Source of the DNA: Lucinisca nassula
Lineage: Eukaryota; Mollusca; Bivalvia; Lucinida; Lucinidae
Direction of reading: 5' to 3'
DNA length: 64,000 nucleotides
Assembly: GCA_963580285.1 (NCBI GenBank)
Contig: OY757011.1
Location: 102,516,316 to 102,580,315 of the forward strand
How positions within the stretch are numbered: position 1 is the stretch's first letter; every line of letters starts with the position of its first letter. The notes below the pieces were generated by a model that made no database searches, was not told the origin of the DNA, and was given only the letters and a program-made list of their open reading frames with translations. Position numbers and translations under genes: made by a program. Shown piece after piece: positions 1 through 8,858 of this stretch.

Positions 1-610
1 GAATCTTCGCTGGCTGCACAGTCTGTGCAGGACTTAATGTGAGCTGGCGCAAATATGAGATTCGCAACAATTAATGGCATTTCAGTAATTTTAAAAAAGG
101 ACATAATCAGAATGTTAACCAGAAAATGATCTTAAACTTCAAAGCGCTAAACACAACCAAAAGCAGAGAATTTTATTAATTTATATCTAATTATTTATAT
201 ATTTGCGTCTTTGTCGAACGACAATGTCAGAAGACACCTTTTGGCTCCAAGCCCTATAGTGATACACACAACGGAAAATTTTTATCAGAAGACAATCCGC
301 ACATATCATATGTGACAAAAAGCAATAAAACAATAAAAATGCGTTCATATAAGGTATTCTTTTGCCCAGATACAAAGCAGCTACTCACATATATGTGTGT
401 AATTTCATGACATCCGTTTCCACTTAATGTCCGACAAAAATAGCAAAACTTATCAGCGCTTTCAAACCGTGGCTTTCACAAAGAAGCAAAATGATTGACT
501 GACGACGTCGTCGTTGGCAACGAAAATCACTTCCGCTTTTCGCGTCATGACGGCGAAAACGTCACAGACCAATTTAAGCTTTTCAACAGACTTGAACGCA
601 ACGTCGACAG
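1..610. repeat. Rep-A module copy 1, first segment
   Basis: This segment aligns by eye with 31828-32217, 32610-32742 and 33241-33365. Shared landmarks are the ATTAATGGCATTTCAGTAAT stretch, the AAAGCGCTAAACACAACCAA stretch, GAACGACAATGTCAGAAGAC, and the block around the 12-bp palindrome GACGACGTCGTC at 501-512. It has no convincing coding frame. The two copies carry different later insertions, so this is an old dispersed or duplicated module; its class is unknown. The segment stops at 610, where a retrotransposon is inserted. Confidence 0.75.
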
Positions 611-771
611 TAAGTAAGTAAGTAAGTAACGACTTTATTTTAAGAGGGTAACTCAATTGGCGAACCAATTTTCATTGAGGCCCTCTAACAAATAACTACT
701 ACGTAAGAGACATCATAAACAACAATATAAAGTGCATTATGTCATTCACGCATCCACACATACATACATAT

Positions 772-1102
772 TCATACACACTCTTAAGTGCCCCCGCCCA
801 TAGGGGCTTGAAGAAATATATGGGCTGCATGATGCTTCCACGCAGAGCTGAATCCGGCCCACACACTAGGATTGGTAAACTGCTTAGAGGATCTAAGCCT
901 GTCCAGGAACCGCGGTGCGAGGCGGACCGTCCATGCTAATAAACCCTATTGGTTTCATTGGGCGACAGGGCTTGAGATGTCATTTCATCTCAATGTCGGG
1001 TAAAAGTCCCACAAAATTGGAAGCAACGTCTCCAAAATGACCTTTACAGTGTTGACGGGGACGATAAACCTCAAATCAACCAACCATCATACACACTCTT
1101 AA
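772..1102 (+). mobile_element. SINE-A copy with 16-bp target duplication
   Basis: This is the cleanest copy of a dispersed element of about 290 bp, seen at least eleven times in the window. The perfect 16-bp direct repeat TCATACACACTCTTAA lies at 772-787 and 1087-1102 and brackets 788-1086. The element runs from a GCCCCCGCCCAT-type head to a GACGGGGACGATAAACC-type 3' region ending in CAAATCAACC. Other copies end in (AATC)n. There is no coding frame. Long target duplications and a short-repeat tail indicate copying by LINE machinery. I do not see a convincing tRNA A/B-box head, so the promoter class is open. Confidence 0.85.
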
Positions 1103-1164
1103 AGATGCATTTTCAAGAGATAAAATTCAGCTAATGGCGGCGGAGGTCCAAATGTGAAAAGACC

Positions 1165-3214
1165 TTAATGTTTCAACCAAACAGTACATTTATTTACAAA
1201 AGAACTCAAGGTAGTAGCATTCTTTATTTCAAGTGGGATACTGTTCCAGATCAAAGCACCTGAGTAGGACATGCTGTTTTTAAACAAATCGATTTTAGGT
1301 TTGGGTATCAAAAAGTTCCAATTGCTTATGGAACGTAAATTCGATATGGTGTCATCCATATTACATGACCTCATTTGAAACAAATCTGTCAGATATTCTG
1401 GTGCAATATTGTTAGCAACTTTATACATCACTTTGGCTTTTTGTAAAAATACACTTTCGGTAAAAGACAGGATATTTAATCTATCTCGAGCCACTTCAAG
1501 AGTTAGATATTCATTTCTTAATATTAACTTGCATGCCCGTCTTTGAAGTTTAGTATTTTTATTGATGTTAAAACAAGTAGAATTTCCCCAGATAACAGAA
1601 CAGTTATCGAAGTGGGGTCGGATATATGCATTATAAAAAAGTAATCTGTGCTCTATTGTTAAATATGATGAAATCTGTGATAAAAGCCATAAGTGAGAGG
1701 ATACTTTCTTCACAACCTGTAGGTATTGTGAATTCCAAATTAAATTTTCGTCTATATTGATCCCTAAAATTTTATCATTATTTACTACTTTAAGATCCAA
1801 GTCGTTATGTTTTAACATGAGAGATTTATCCTTTAAATTAAGATTTTTTCGCCGACTTGTAATGAGCATAACTTTAGTTTTTTTAGTGTTTAAAAGCATT
1901 CCATTCTCTTTACACCACTGCTTAAGCAAATTTAAAGATTTTTGTAGATTATTGTCCAGTGTTTGTTTGTCAGACTGCACATCATAAATGGTCGTATCGT
2001 CCGCATATAAGTCAGTGGCTGCGACTACATTTTGAAGTATCAGAGGCAAGTCATTGATGAAAATTAGGAAAAGGAGTGGACCTAGAATAGACCCCTGTGG
2101 GACACCACAAATGATGTCTTTACTGTCCGATTTAGTATTTTTAATTAACACTTGTTGTATTCGTTGTGTTAAGTATGATTTAAACCAAAGTAAACTATTT
2201 GAGTTACATTTATAAAGTGCAAGTTTTTGCAATAAAATGTCATGATCAACCAGATCAAAAGCTTTTCGGAAATCAACCATTACGCAACCTACTAGTTTTC
2301 CATCATTGACAGCTTTTAACCAAGAGTCAGTCATAAGAAGTAAAGCCGATTCAGTTGAATGTCCATTTCTAAAACCGCTTTGCGTTTGATGAAGTAGTCT
2401 ATGGTTATTTAGAAATGTCATAAACTTTATATGTACCCATTTTTCTATTATTTTGGAAATAGTAGGAAGCACTGAAATTGGCCTGTAATTATTTACATCA
2501 TCTTTTTGACCCGATTTGTGAATTGGACATATTTTTGCATTTTTCCAAACGGTCGGGAAGATGCTGTTTTGTAAGCTTTTATTTATTATATGAGTAATAC
2601 TTGAACATATTATGTCATGTGCTATATTCAATACCCGAGGTCCAATGCAGTCGAGACCTGTAGATTTTGTTACATCTAAGTTGAATAAGTATTTTCTAAC
2701 AAAGCTTTGGTTTATTTCTGGAATGCTGAATGAAATGCTCGACGACACTTTCGAATCAACATGGCTTTTAATTTGTTCAAAATTTGAGAACTGAATAGGT
2801 TCTTTTAGCTGCGAAGCAACACTGGCAAAATATTGGTTGAATTCATTTGCAACTTCAAAGTCACTAGATACAAATTCGTTGTTTATAGTTAAGCCAAATA
2901 TATTCTTTTTTGAGTCTGATTTTCCACCAGCACCTAGCTCCCTGAAAAGTTTCCAAATAGAACCTGGATCGTCTTTGCCCTCTTCAAGTTTAGCCTTATA
3001 CATTTCCTTTTTTGCTGGTTTAATCATTTCTGATACCTTGTTTCGAAAATATATATATTCATCTGTTTTACCATTAATTTTGTGTTTATTTCTTTCTTAA
3101 ATGTTATCTAATATTTCTGGCGAAATCCAGTCAGGTTGACGCAATCTTTTAACTCTATGTTGCACAACCGGTGCGTGCTTGTTCAATACCTCTAAAAATA
3201 ATGAGAAAAATAAT
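1165..3214 (-). pseudogene. Reverse transcriptase of CR1/jockey-like LINE, truncated, one internal stop
   Basis: An uninterrupted 620-codon frame runs from an ATG at 3025-3027 to 1165. It contains the ordered RT blocks: NYRPISVLP, SGFRNGHSTESAL, VDFRKAFDLVDH, GVPQGSILGPLLFLIFIND, and the catalytic LYADDTTIYD (YADD at 1996-2007, about residue 341). The thumb and the LINE C-terminal signature SYSGALIWNSIP follow. The same frame continues upstream of the ATG to the junction at 3214 (…FLEVLNKHAPVVQ…) with a single TAA at 3097-3099, so the ATG is not the ancestral start. The endonuclease is lost by 5' truncation. The RT core itself looks intact. It would have served target-primed reverse transcription. 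Host gene identity is excluded. Confidence 0.88.
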
Positions 3215-3872
3215 GACAGCTATATTTGTATCGTGTCGTGAGTAAAAAGGCTGTCGGGTCCGACCAGTAATGACACATATCAGAGCAAGAGTTTTCTTTC
3301 TTTCTTTCTACTGATACTGCATTCGGTCACATCTGACCATCACTCGCAGGTGTACATTACATACACACCAGGTTTGCAGGATGAAAGCCTACACAGTAAT
3401 CATGTAATTACGGCAGGGGTCTTTAACCTGCACAGGGCATGACTTTCCCTGCACAGGGGCCTCCAGTTAACGTCCCGATCCGAAGGACGGTTCACTTTAT
3501 GACATTCATCCATGCAAATGATGCCAATGGAGCGTGTTCTGACACCAAAATTTTATCGCCGCTGCCGGGGATCGAACCCGATACATCTAGCATCAGAGGC
3601 AAGTGCACTTACCACTGAGCTATCACGCTCCGATGTTTGCTTTTTATCATAACGATGGACTTGGGATATACTAAACCCATTTTATTCGGACAGAAAAAGC
3701 TCTAATAGGAAAAGAGCTTTCTTGTTGTTTTCATGGTCAACTGCTGAACATGAAAATTGTCCTGATGATAAATCCTTTAATGCAACGAATTATTGCCATA
3801 AGATTCACTGCTGATATGGACAGGAATTTTCTTCATCGCTTATAATAATTCCAAGTATATTGATGAGAAATG
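3215..3872. repeat. Rep-A module copy 1, second segment (with SINE-C nested)
   Basis: The segment resumes the Rep-A alignment after the retrotransposon. GACAGCTATATTTGTATCGTG matches 33361-33382, and 3640-3870 matches 33445-33690 (the ATACTAAACCC stretch, the CTGCTGATATG stretch, AATAATTCCA). The part at 3297-3632 is absent from the paralogue and is a SINE. No gene is seen. Confidence 0.7.
3297..3632 (-). mobile_element. SINE-C, tRNA-derived
   Basis: Read on the minus strand, the head at 3632-3560 carries a tRNA-like A box (GATAGCTCAGTGGTAAGTG) and a B box (GGGTTCGATCCC), the internal pol III promoter of tRNA genes and tRNA-derived SINEs. The body extends to a (GAAA)n tail, seen as (TTTC)n on the plus strand at 3294-3309. 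Absence of this block from the paralogous site near 33440 supports insertion. It is not a functional tRNA, because no acceptor-stem pairing or proper anticodon arm closes the cloverleaf. Confidence 0.8.
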
Positions 3873-3924
3873 TACGAAAGAACGAAAGAGCATTAGGGCC
3901 ACTTTAACTTTTATTTTTTTGACT

Positions 3925-4265
3925 CGTATCTCGAAATTTCGACTTAGTATCTCGAATTTTCGACTTATTATCTCGAAATTTCGACTTACTAACTCGAAAT
4001 TTCGACTTAGTATCTCGACATTTCGACTTAGTATCTCGAAATTTCGACTTATTAACTCGAAATTTCGACTTATTATCTCGAAATTTCGACTTAGTATCTC
4101 GAAATTTCGACTTATTAACTCGAAATTTCGACTTAGTAACTCGAAATTTCGACTTATTAACTCGAAATTTCGACTTAGTATCTCGAAATTTCGACTTAAT
4201 AACTCGAAATTTCGACTTATTAACTCGAAATTTCGACTTAGTATCTCGAAATTTCGACTTATGAG
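3925..4265 (+). repeat. 21-bp tandem array A
   Basis: About 16 units of 21 bp. Each unit holds the perfect 12-bp palindrome TCGAAATTTCGA followed by a 9-bp spacer (CTTAGTATC, CTTATTAAC and similar). Because 21 is divisible by 3, long open frames of SKFRLIN-type repeats appear in several frames; these are by-products of the repeat. Confidence 0.95.
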
Positions 4266-4285
4266 ATATTAAGTCCTATACACAC

Positions 4286-4545
4286 AGTTACGGAATTGAG
4301 ACATTGGCTTGGCTAGCTAGAAGCCCGGATTTGAATCCCCTGGAACATATTTGGGAGATTTGGGCGTCGAATACAGAACATTGAACACCCCTACGCCCCC
4401 ACCCACCCCCCCCACCCCACCACCACACACACGCGTGGCTAGAGCTGACCAGCCATCAATTTCGACGTCTGACCGATGGGATGAAACGAAGAGTCTAGGA
4501 ATCTGCTGCTCTATCAAAATGATACATCTTGAACGCGCAACGTAT
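4286..4545 (+). pseudogene. Tc1-like transposase C-terminal remnant, left copy
   Basis: The frame starting near 4290 reads ETLAWLARSPDLNPLEHIWE, the block around the third catalytic residue (E in PLEH) of Tc1-family DDE transposases. A one-base deletion at about 4352 then breaks the frame compared with the better copy at 6502-6765 on the other strand. The remainder (RRIQNIEH … FRRLTDGMKRR-equivalent) is scattered over other frames. It begins immediately after the inner inverted motif ATTAAGTCCTATA and has no N-terminal part. It is non-functional. Confidence 0.7.
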
Positions 4546-5177
4546 TCTGATACCGCATTTTCTGTCCGGTTGTTGCTTTGTTCAGTTAGTCATGGTGTTC
4601 GTGTTGCCTAGTTTACCATCTTTTGGGTCGTTTTTTTTACATTCGACCCAAAGTAACTACCTACAGAAGCTTCTCGCCTGCTATTGTCCACGTGACTATC
4701 GCTGACCATCTACACCATGAACGTACCGGTTATTTAATGAAGCTCTCTTCTGCGGCGCCCGATCAGGGTCTACACTGTTTGCAATGTCCATGTTCACCGG
4801 CCCAGTCTACATGGCGCACTGACGTCACAAGGAAAGACAATAGCGCTGCTATAAATAACTGGTACCTGGATTTTGAACATGGTCAGTGATAGTCACGAGG
4901 TCAATAGAAGGCGGGTAGCTTCTGTAGTTAGTAACTTTTAGTCAATTTATAATTAATCGAGCCAAGCGCGGCGTCTGATCAGGATCCACCCGTTTTGCTT
5001 ATAGTTTCGGAATTTAAAGGATAAACGAAACATGTACCAATCCACACTCGAAGACAATCGACCCAACAGTGCTGTCAGTGCTTTGCTATATACATGATTT
5101 TTACAGCACACGATGAGGAATTTTGATACCGAAAAAGACTGTCAAATATGACTTTTAGCCCGCTTTTATTTTACTTA
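4546..5177. other. Non-coding interior with fold-back motif
   Basis: The sequence is homologous, in inverse, to 6254-6540. 4655-4715 (AGAAGCTTCTCGCC … GACTATCGCTGACC) is repeated inverted within the segment at 4876-4930. 4755-4797 carries the GATCAGGGTCTACACTG word of a dispersed fold-back family also seen at 6273-6302, 8378-8400, 12228-12290, 35390-35420 and 43592-43620. No gene is seen. Confidence 0.5.
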
Positions 5178-5466
5178 AACGGGGTTGAATGTGTTTGTTT
5201 GATTTGAGGTTTAACGCCCTCCTCAACACTGTATTGGTCATTTTGAAGACGTTGCTTCCACTTTAGCCCTGTCGCCTAATGAAACCAATAAGGTTAATAA
5301 GCATGGACGGTCCGACTCGCACCGCTTTACCTGGGCAGGCTTAGATCCTCTAAGCGGCTTACCAGTACTCGTGTGCGGTCGGATTTCAGCTCTGCGTTGA
5401 GGCACCATGCAGCCCATCAATTTCTTCAAGCCCCGATGGGCGGGGGTCGTGAAACGGGATTGAATG
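5178..5466 (-). mobile_element. SINE-A copy with 14-bp target duplication
   Basis: This is a reverse-orientation copy at 5192-5452, from TTTGATTTGAGGTTTAACG (3' side) to CCCCGATGGGCGGGGG (head). The flanks AACGGGGTTGAATG (5178-5191) and AACGGGATTGAATG (5453-5466) differ at one base and look like a target-site duplication. No coding content. Confidence 0.82.
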
Positions 5467-5475
5467 CGCGACGTC

Positions 5476-5525
5476 CTGATGAGACAGAAAACCCTCTGTC
5501 TGATGAGACAGAAAACCCTCTGTCT
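5476..5525. repeat. 24-bp direct duplication
   Basis: CTGATGAGACAGAAAACCC with its CTCTGT extension occurs twice head-to-tail with a 24-bp period directly beside the SINE-A copy. No function is apparent. Confidence 0.85.
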
Positions 5526-5811
5526 CTTACATAATACATGTTTTGGGCCTCTAGTTTTATAGTTCTTGAGAAATATTTGATAAAATTGACATTGGCCAAT
5601 ATAGAGAGAAAGAAGAATAAAAGAACATGTAAAAAATACACCGAGAAAGGTCATTGGCGTTTACACGATACAAGTAAGCCGATAATGACCATGGTCTCAC
5701 AATGTTATCACATAATTTGCATAATCTGCTTGATGTAAACTTGTTTTCAAAGATGGGGTATTATGAAACGGGGTGTTTAACATTAACTGTGTCTATAGGA
5801 CTTAATATTTC

Positions 5812-6217
5812 GTAAGTCGAAATTTCGAGATACTAAGTCGAAATTTCGAGTTATTAAGTCGAAATTTCGAGATAGTATGTCGAAATTTCGAGTTACTAAG
5901 TCGAAATTTCGAGATATTAAGTCGAATTTTCGAGATACTAAGTCGAAATTTCGAGTTATTATGTCGAAATTTCGAGATAGTAAGTCGAAATTTCGAGTTA
6001 CTAAGTCGAAATTTCGAGATACTAAGTCGAAATTTCGAGTTAATAAGTCGAAATTTCAAGTTAATAAGTCGAAATTTCGACTTAACAAGTCGAAATTTCG
6101 AGTTATTATGTCGAAATTTCGAGATACTAAGTCGAATTTTCGAGTTAATAAGTCGAAATTTCGAGTTACTAAGTCGAAATTTCGAGATACTAAGTCGAAA
6201 TTTCGAGATACCTATCA
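5812..6217 (-). repeat. 21-bp tandem array B
   Basis: About 19 units of the same 21-bp repeat as array A, in inverse orientation. They are followed at 6237-6253 by GGCCCTAATGCTCTTTC, the inverse of the element-end motif. The inner boundary (TATAGGACTTAATATTTCG at 5796-5814) is the inverse of the inner boundary of array A (ATTAAGTCCTATA at 4268-4280). A and B therefore look like long terminal inverted repeats of an inner element. Confidence 0.9.
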
Positions 6218-6501
6218 AAAGAAAAAAAGTATACCTGGCCCTAATGCTCTTTCGGTGAACATTGACATTGCAAACAGTGTAGACCCGGATCAGACGCCGC
6301 AGAAGAGAGGTTCATTAAATAACCGGTGCGTTCAAGGTGTAGATGGTCAGCGATAGTCACGTGGACAACAGCAGGCGAGAAGCTTCTTCGAATGAAAACA
6401 AATCGACCCAAAAGATGGTTAACTATGCAATACGAACACCATGACTAACTTAACAATGCAACAACCGGGCAGAAAATGCGGTATCAGAATACGTTGCGTG
6501 T

Positions 6502-6765
6502 TCAAGATGTATCATTTTGACAGAGCAGCAGATTCCTGACCCTTCGTTTCATCCCATCGGTCAGACGTCGAAATTGATGGCTGGTCAGCTCTAGCCACGT
6601 ATGTGTGGTGGTGGGGGCGGGGGCGTTGGGGTGTTCAATGTTCTGTATTCGACGCCCAAGACTCTCCCAAATATGTTCCAGGGGATTCAAATCCGGGCTT
6701 CTAGCTAGCCAAGCCATTGTCTCGACTCCGTAACGGCGGGGTCTAGCACACAGGTCTAGTGGCAA
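6502..6765 (-). pseudogene. Tc1-like transposase C-terminal fragment, right copy
   Basis: This 87-codon open frame contains MAWLARSPDLNPLEHIWESL, the SPDLNPxE block holding the third catalytic acidic residue of the Tc1 DDE transposase fold. HQFRRLTDGMKRRVRN follows, matching the end of such proteins. The two N-terminal helix-turn-helix domains and the first two catalytic aspartates (about 250 residues) are absent. The ATG used here is internal to the original protein. The proline/threonine stretch NAPAPTTTHT is an odd low-complexity insert. It is the intact twin of the frameshifted copy at 4286-4545. It is a fossil and would have no activity. Confidence 0.75.
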
Positions 6766-6942
6766 ATGATTCGTTCTCGAAATGAGGCATCACTTCTGGT
6801 GCTAAATAGCAAAAATATCTAAACTCCATATTTAAACCGTGATGTTGTGGAAAGTTGGTTCTGAGTTGACCATAACAAGATTCCTGTTATGGCTAATCCC
6901 TATTCAGAGTTGAATGCACAGCGCAGATCACAGACTCAGTTT

Positions 6943-7262
6943 CGAGTTAGTATGTCAAAATTTCGGAACAGTAAGTCAAAATTTCGAGTTAGTATGTCGA
7001 AATTTCGAGATAGTAAGTCGAAATTTCGAGTTATTAAGTCGAAATTTCGAGATTATAAGTCATTTCGAGTTCCTAAGTCGAAATTTCGAGATACTAAGTC
7101 GAAATTTCGAGTTAGTATGTCGTAATTTCGAGTTACTAAGTCTGAATTTCGAGATATTAAGTCGAAATTTCGAGTTACTAAGTCGAAATTTCGAGATACT
7201 AAGTCGAAATTTCGAGTTATTAAGTCGAAATTTCGAGTTACTAGGTCGAAATATCGAGATAC
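6943..7262 (-). repeat. 21-bp tandem array C
   Basis: About 15 units of the 21-bp TCGAAATTTCGA repeat, with scattered substitutions, ending in the outer right inverted end of the 3.4-kb element. It is more diverged than arrays A and B. Confidence 0.9.
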
Positions 7263-7312
7263 GAGTCAAAAAATAAAAGTTAAAGTTGCCCTAATGCTCT
7301 TTCGTAGAAATG

Positions 7313-8345
7313 CAAAGTTCATGCTAGCTCAAATGTGTTGAATTAATCTATTTGTAAATTTACTTACAGACCTTTGTGTTTCATTGCCAAACATTTTATG
7401 CTCAACATATTTGAGCATGAAACTTTACTGCTCGTGAAAATGAAAAACAAACCAAAAGATAAAAATAAATAAATAAATATAACATGATAATAAAAAATAA
7501 CACCAAAGACGGCAATGTTTTCATGCTCAGTCAGCAGAAAAAAAAAATATGCGTCATGCTAATAAATATTAAAATGCTAATGACTGTTGGAATTTCATAA
7601 TTTATGATGAGGTCAAAATTCCTGTAAGTTGACGTGATCATGAAAACAGTGTTATAATCGCGGGGCCATACAACTTTTTTTCAAGCTCAACTCGCTTTCT
7701 TTTATCCTGCTCATGAATTTTAAAATGCCAATAAATGTTGGCATTTTAAAATTCATGAGCAGGATAAATGGCATTTTTTGCTGATCTGAGCATTCATTAA
7801 ATTGTCCGATTTGTCTGTATTTTCATAGTAAACATAATGCTTATAAAAATTAACATGCTCAGGTGAGTTGCATAAAAAATGTTTTACAACCTCCAATACT
7901 CAAACGACCCACGACAAGAGAAAATGGTACTTATCTAATAGGCGACGGGGGAGGAATTCAGAAAAAAAGACAGGACGTGTTATTGTAATGGGGATGAAAC
8001 ACATTTATTTTGTGAATGCAGTTAACATAAAAACCAGTGAAATGAATGATATCATGATGTTTCACGTCAAGATGTCTCATTAATAATGTTTCATGTTACT
8101 TAGTGTCACATTTTGAAAGTGTCTGAAATGGTTCCACATTCTCTTTCAAACCACAGTGATTTAGCCTGAGACACTGCTGATCACGTGATTGCATCCAATT
8201 TGAGTTGGACAATAAGAAATGCCAGCCCATCACTTTAACGGATCCAAGGAAAATTCCGACAGAGTCTACGCCAAGTTTCCAGGTCCATACCGGTATATTC
8301 CATAAAGTTGATCCTATCACAATAATTGTCGTCTGTTTTGTTGTC
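7313..8345. repeat. Rep-A module copy 1, third segment
   Basis: The segment aligns with 33692-33726, 33967-34140 and 34145-34660. Landmarks are TTCATGCTAGCTCAAATGTG, CGACAAGAGAAAATGGTACTT, the CCAGCCCATCACTTTAACGG block and CCAAGTTTCCAGGTCCATACC. Region 7675-7885 is missing from the other copy and contains a long hairpin. No coding frame is supported. Confidence 0.72.
7701..7768. repeat. 31-bp perfect inverted repeat (hairpin)
   Basis: Arms 7701-7731 and 7738-7768 are exact reverse complements (TTTATCCTGCTCATGAATTT… on the left) with a 6-base loop. The segment around it is absent from the paralogous Rep-A copy, suggesting a small fold-back insertion. Confidence 0.9.
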
Positions 8346-8501
8346 TGTTGGGTACTTTAAAATCCATTGTTGCAAAGTTTAGACCCAGATCAGACTGCTC
8401 CTCTAAGAACAGTCTCATCAGAGTCGACACTGTTCTGCCTAAAATACCAAAACTTACATATTCAGATGTAGTTTTTCTTGGCAACTTAAGGGTTAAAACA
8501 C

Positions 8502-8507
8502 TGTGTG

Positions 8508-8604
<97 letters not shown>
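8502..8604. repeat. (GT)n microsatellite
   Basis: About 50 GT units with one TT interruption near 8522. A homologous tract occupies the same place in Rep-A copy 2 at 35521-35655. Confidence 0.98.
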
Positions 8605-8606
<2 letters not shown>

Positions 8607-8725
8607 AGTCCAACAAACAGTTAAGGTCATACGGAGACGGAATCTCGGTTTAAAGACTCATCTGAAACTCTGGAGAAGCACAGGATCGAACCAACGACCC
8701 CTAGACGATTACAAGGCGTAGACAT
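8605..8725 (-). mobile_element. SINE-B fragment (tRNA-derived family)
   Basis: This diverged copy resembles 38962-39126 and 35656-35790: AAGGTCATACGGAGACGG, AAAGACTCATCTGAAACTC, and a B-box-like GGATCGAACC. Both Rep-A copies carry it at the same position next to (GT)n, so it predates the Rep-A duplication. Confidence 0.65.
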
Positions 8726-8858
8726 TGATTAAGTCGTATACTATACTATAGGTATCAGTAACAGCAACGAACTTATCAATAATAATTGCAAAACACGACA
8801 CATTCTTTTTTTTTTTTTTTTTCGTTTTATTTATGGCCGGAGATACAATTTTACATAT

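Larger units (their letters stand above)
611..3214 (-). mobile_element. 5'-truncated non-LTR retrotransposon (CR1/jockey-like) inserted in Rep-A
   Basis: The insertion is bounded by comparison with the empty paralogous site near 33358-33370. The 5-bp word GACAG occurs at 606-610 and again at 3215-3219, consistent with a target-site duplication. On the minus strand the element ends at 611-635 in a tandem (TTAC)n tail instead of poly(A), as in many CR1/L2-type elements. The endonuclease half is missing, which is typical 5' truncation. A SINE sits in its 3' untranslated region at 788-1086. The clade assignment rests on motif style only. Confidence 0.8.
3873..7306. mobile_element. 3.4-kb inverted-end element built on 21-bp repeats
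   Basis: The outer ends are inverted copies. The left end reads TACGAAAGA…GCATTAGGG, then ACTTTAACTTTTATTTTTT and GACTCGTATCTCG. The right end (minus strand) reads TACGAAAGAGCATTAGGG, then the same words. Both ends run into arrays of a 21-bp repeat. The 6-bp word GAAATG flanks the element at 3867-3872 and 7307-7312. The Rep-A paralogue near 33660-33690 lacks the whole block, so this is a bounded insertion. Inside are Tc1-like transposase remnants in opposite orientations, a third array with its own AAAGAGCATTAGGGCC end (6237-6253), and a SINE. It is best read as a nested or rearranged non-autonomous DNA element. Confidence 0.75.

Noticed and set aside
462..668. Shared peptide KAEVI.VANDDVVSQ in Rep-A copies (also 36295-36558)
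   Set aside because: The frame is not kept at 28690 or 33250 and lies over the palindromic DNA block. DNA-level conservation explains it.
187..1000. Several 60-70 residue open frames in the first kilobase
   Set aside because: They lie in Rep-A and SINE sequence, differ between paralogous copies, and show no domain or codon conservation.
3560..3632. Functional tRNA genes (also 26990-27119, 29930-30003, 39060-39126)
   Set aside because: A and B boxes are present but cloverleaf pairing is incomplete and each continues into a SINE body. They are tRNA-derived SINE heads.
4317..4517. Glycine-rich VCGGGVGGVGGGVG protein on the minus strand
   Set aside because: Antisense shadow of the CCCACC-rich stretch inside the Tc1 remnant.
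5476..5525. Third hammerhead candidate (CTGATGAG … GAAAAC)
   Set aside because: The two boxes are separated by ACA only, so no stem II can form, and no NUH cleavage site with matching stem I is found.
3919..7276. Repeat proteins of SKFRLIN / SRNFELL type across the 21-bp arrays
   Set aside because: They arise because 21 is a multiple of 3, appear in several frames and both strands, and have no start context or domain.
8317..8653. His/Thr or Cys/Val dipeptide proteins over (GT)n
   Set aside because: Translation of a microsatellite. The same applies to YLSIYLSI (18206-18602), YVCMYVCM (29926-30159) and CVCVCV (35396-35771) frames.
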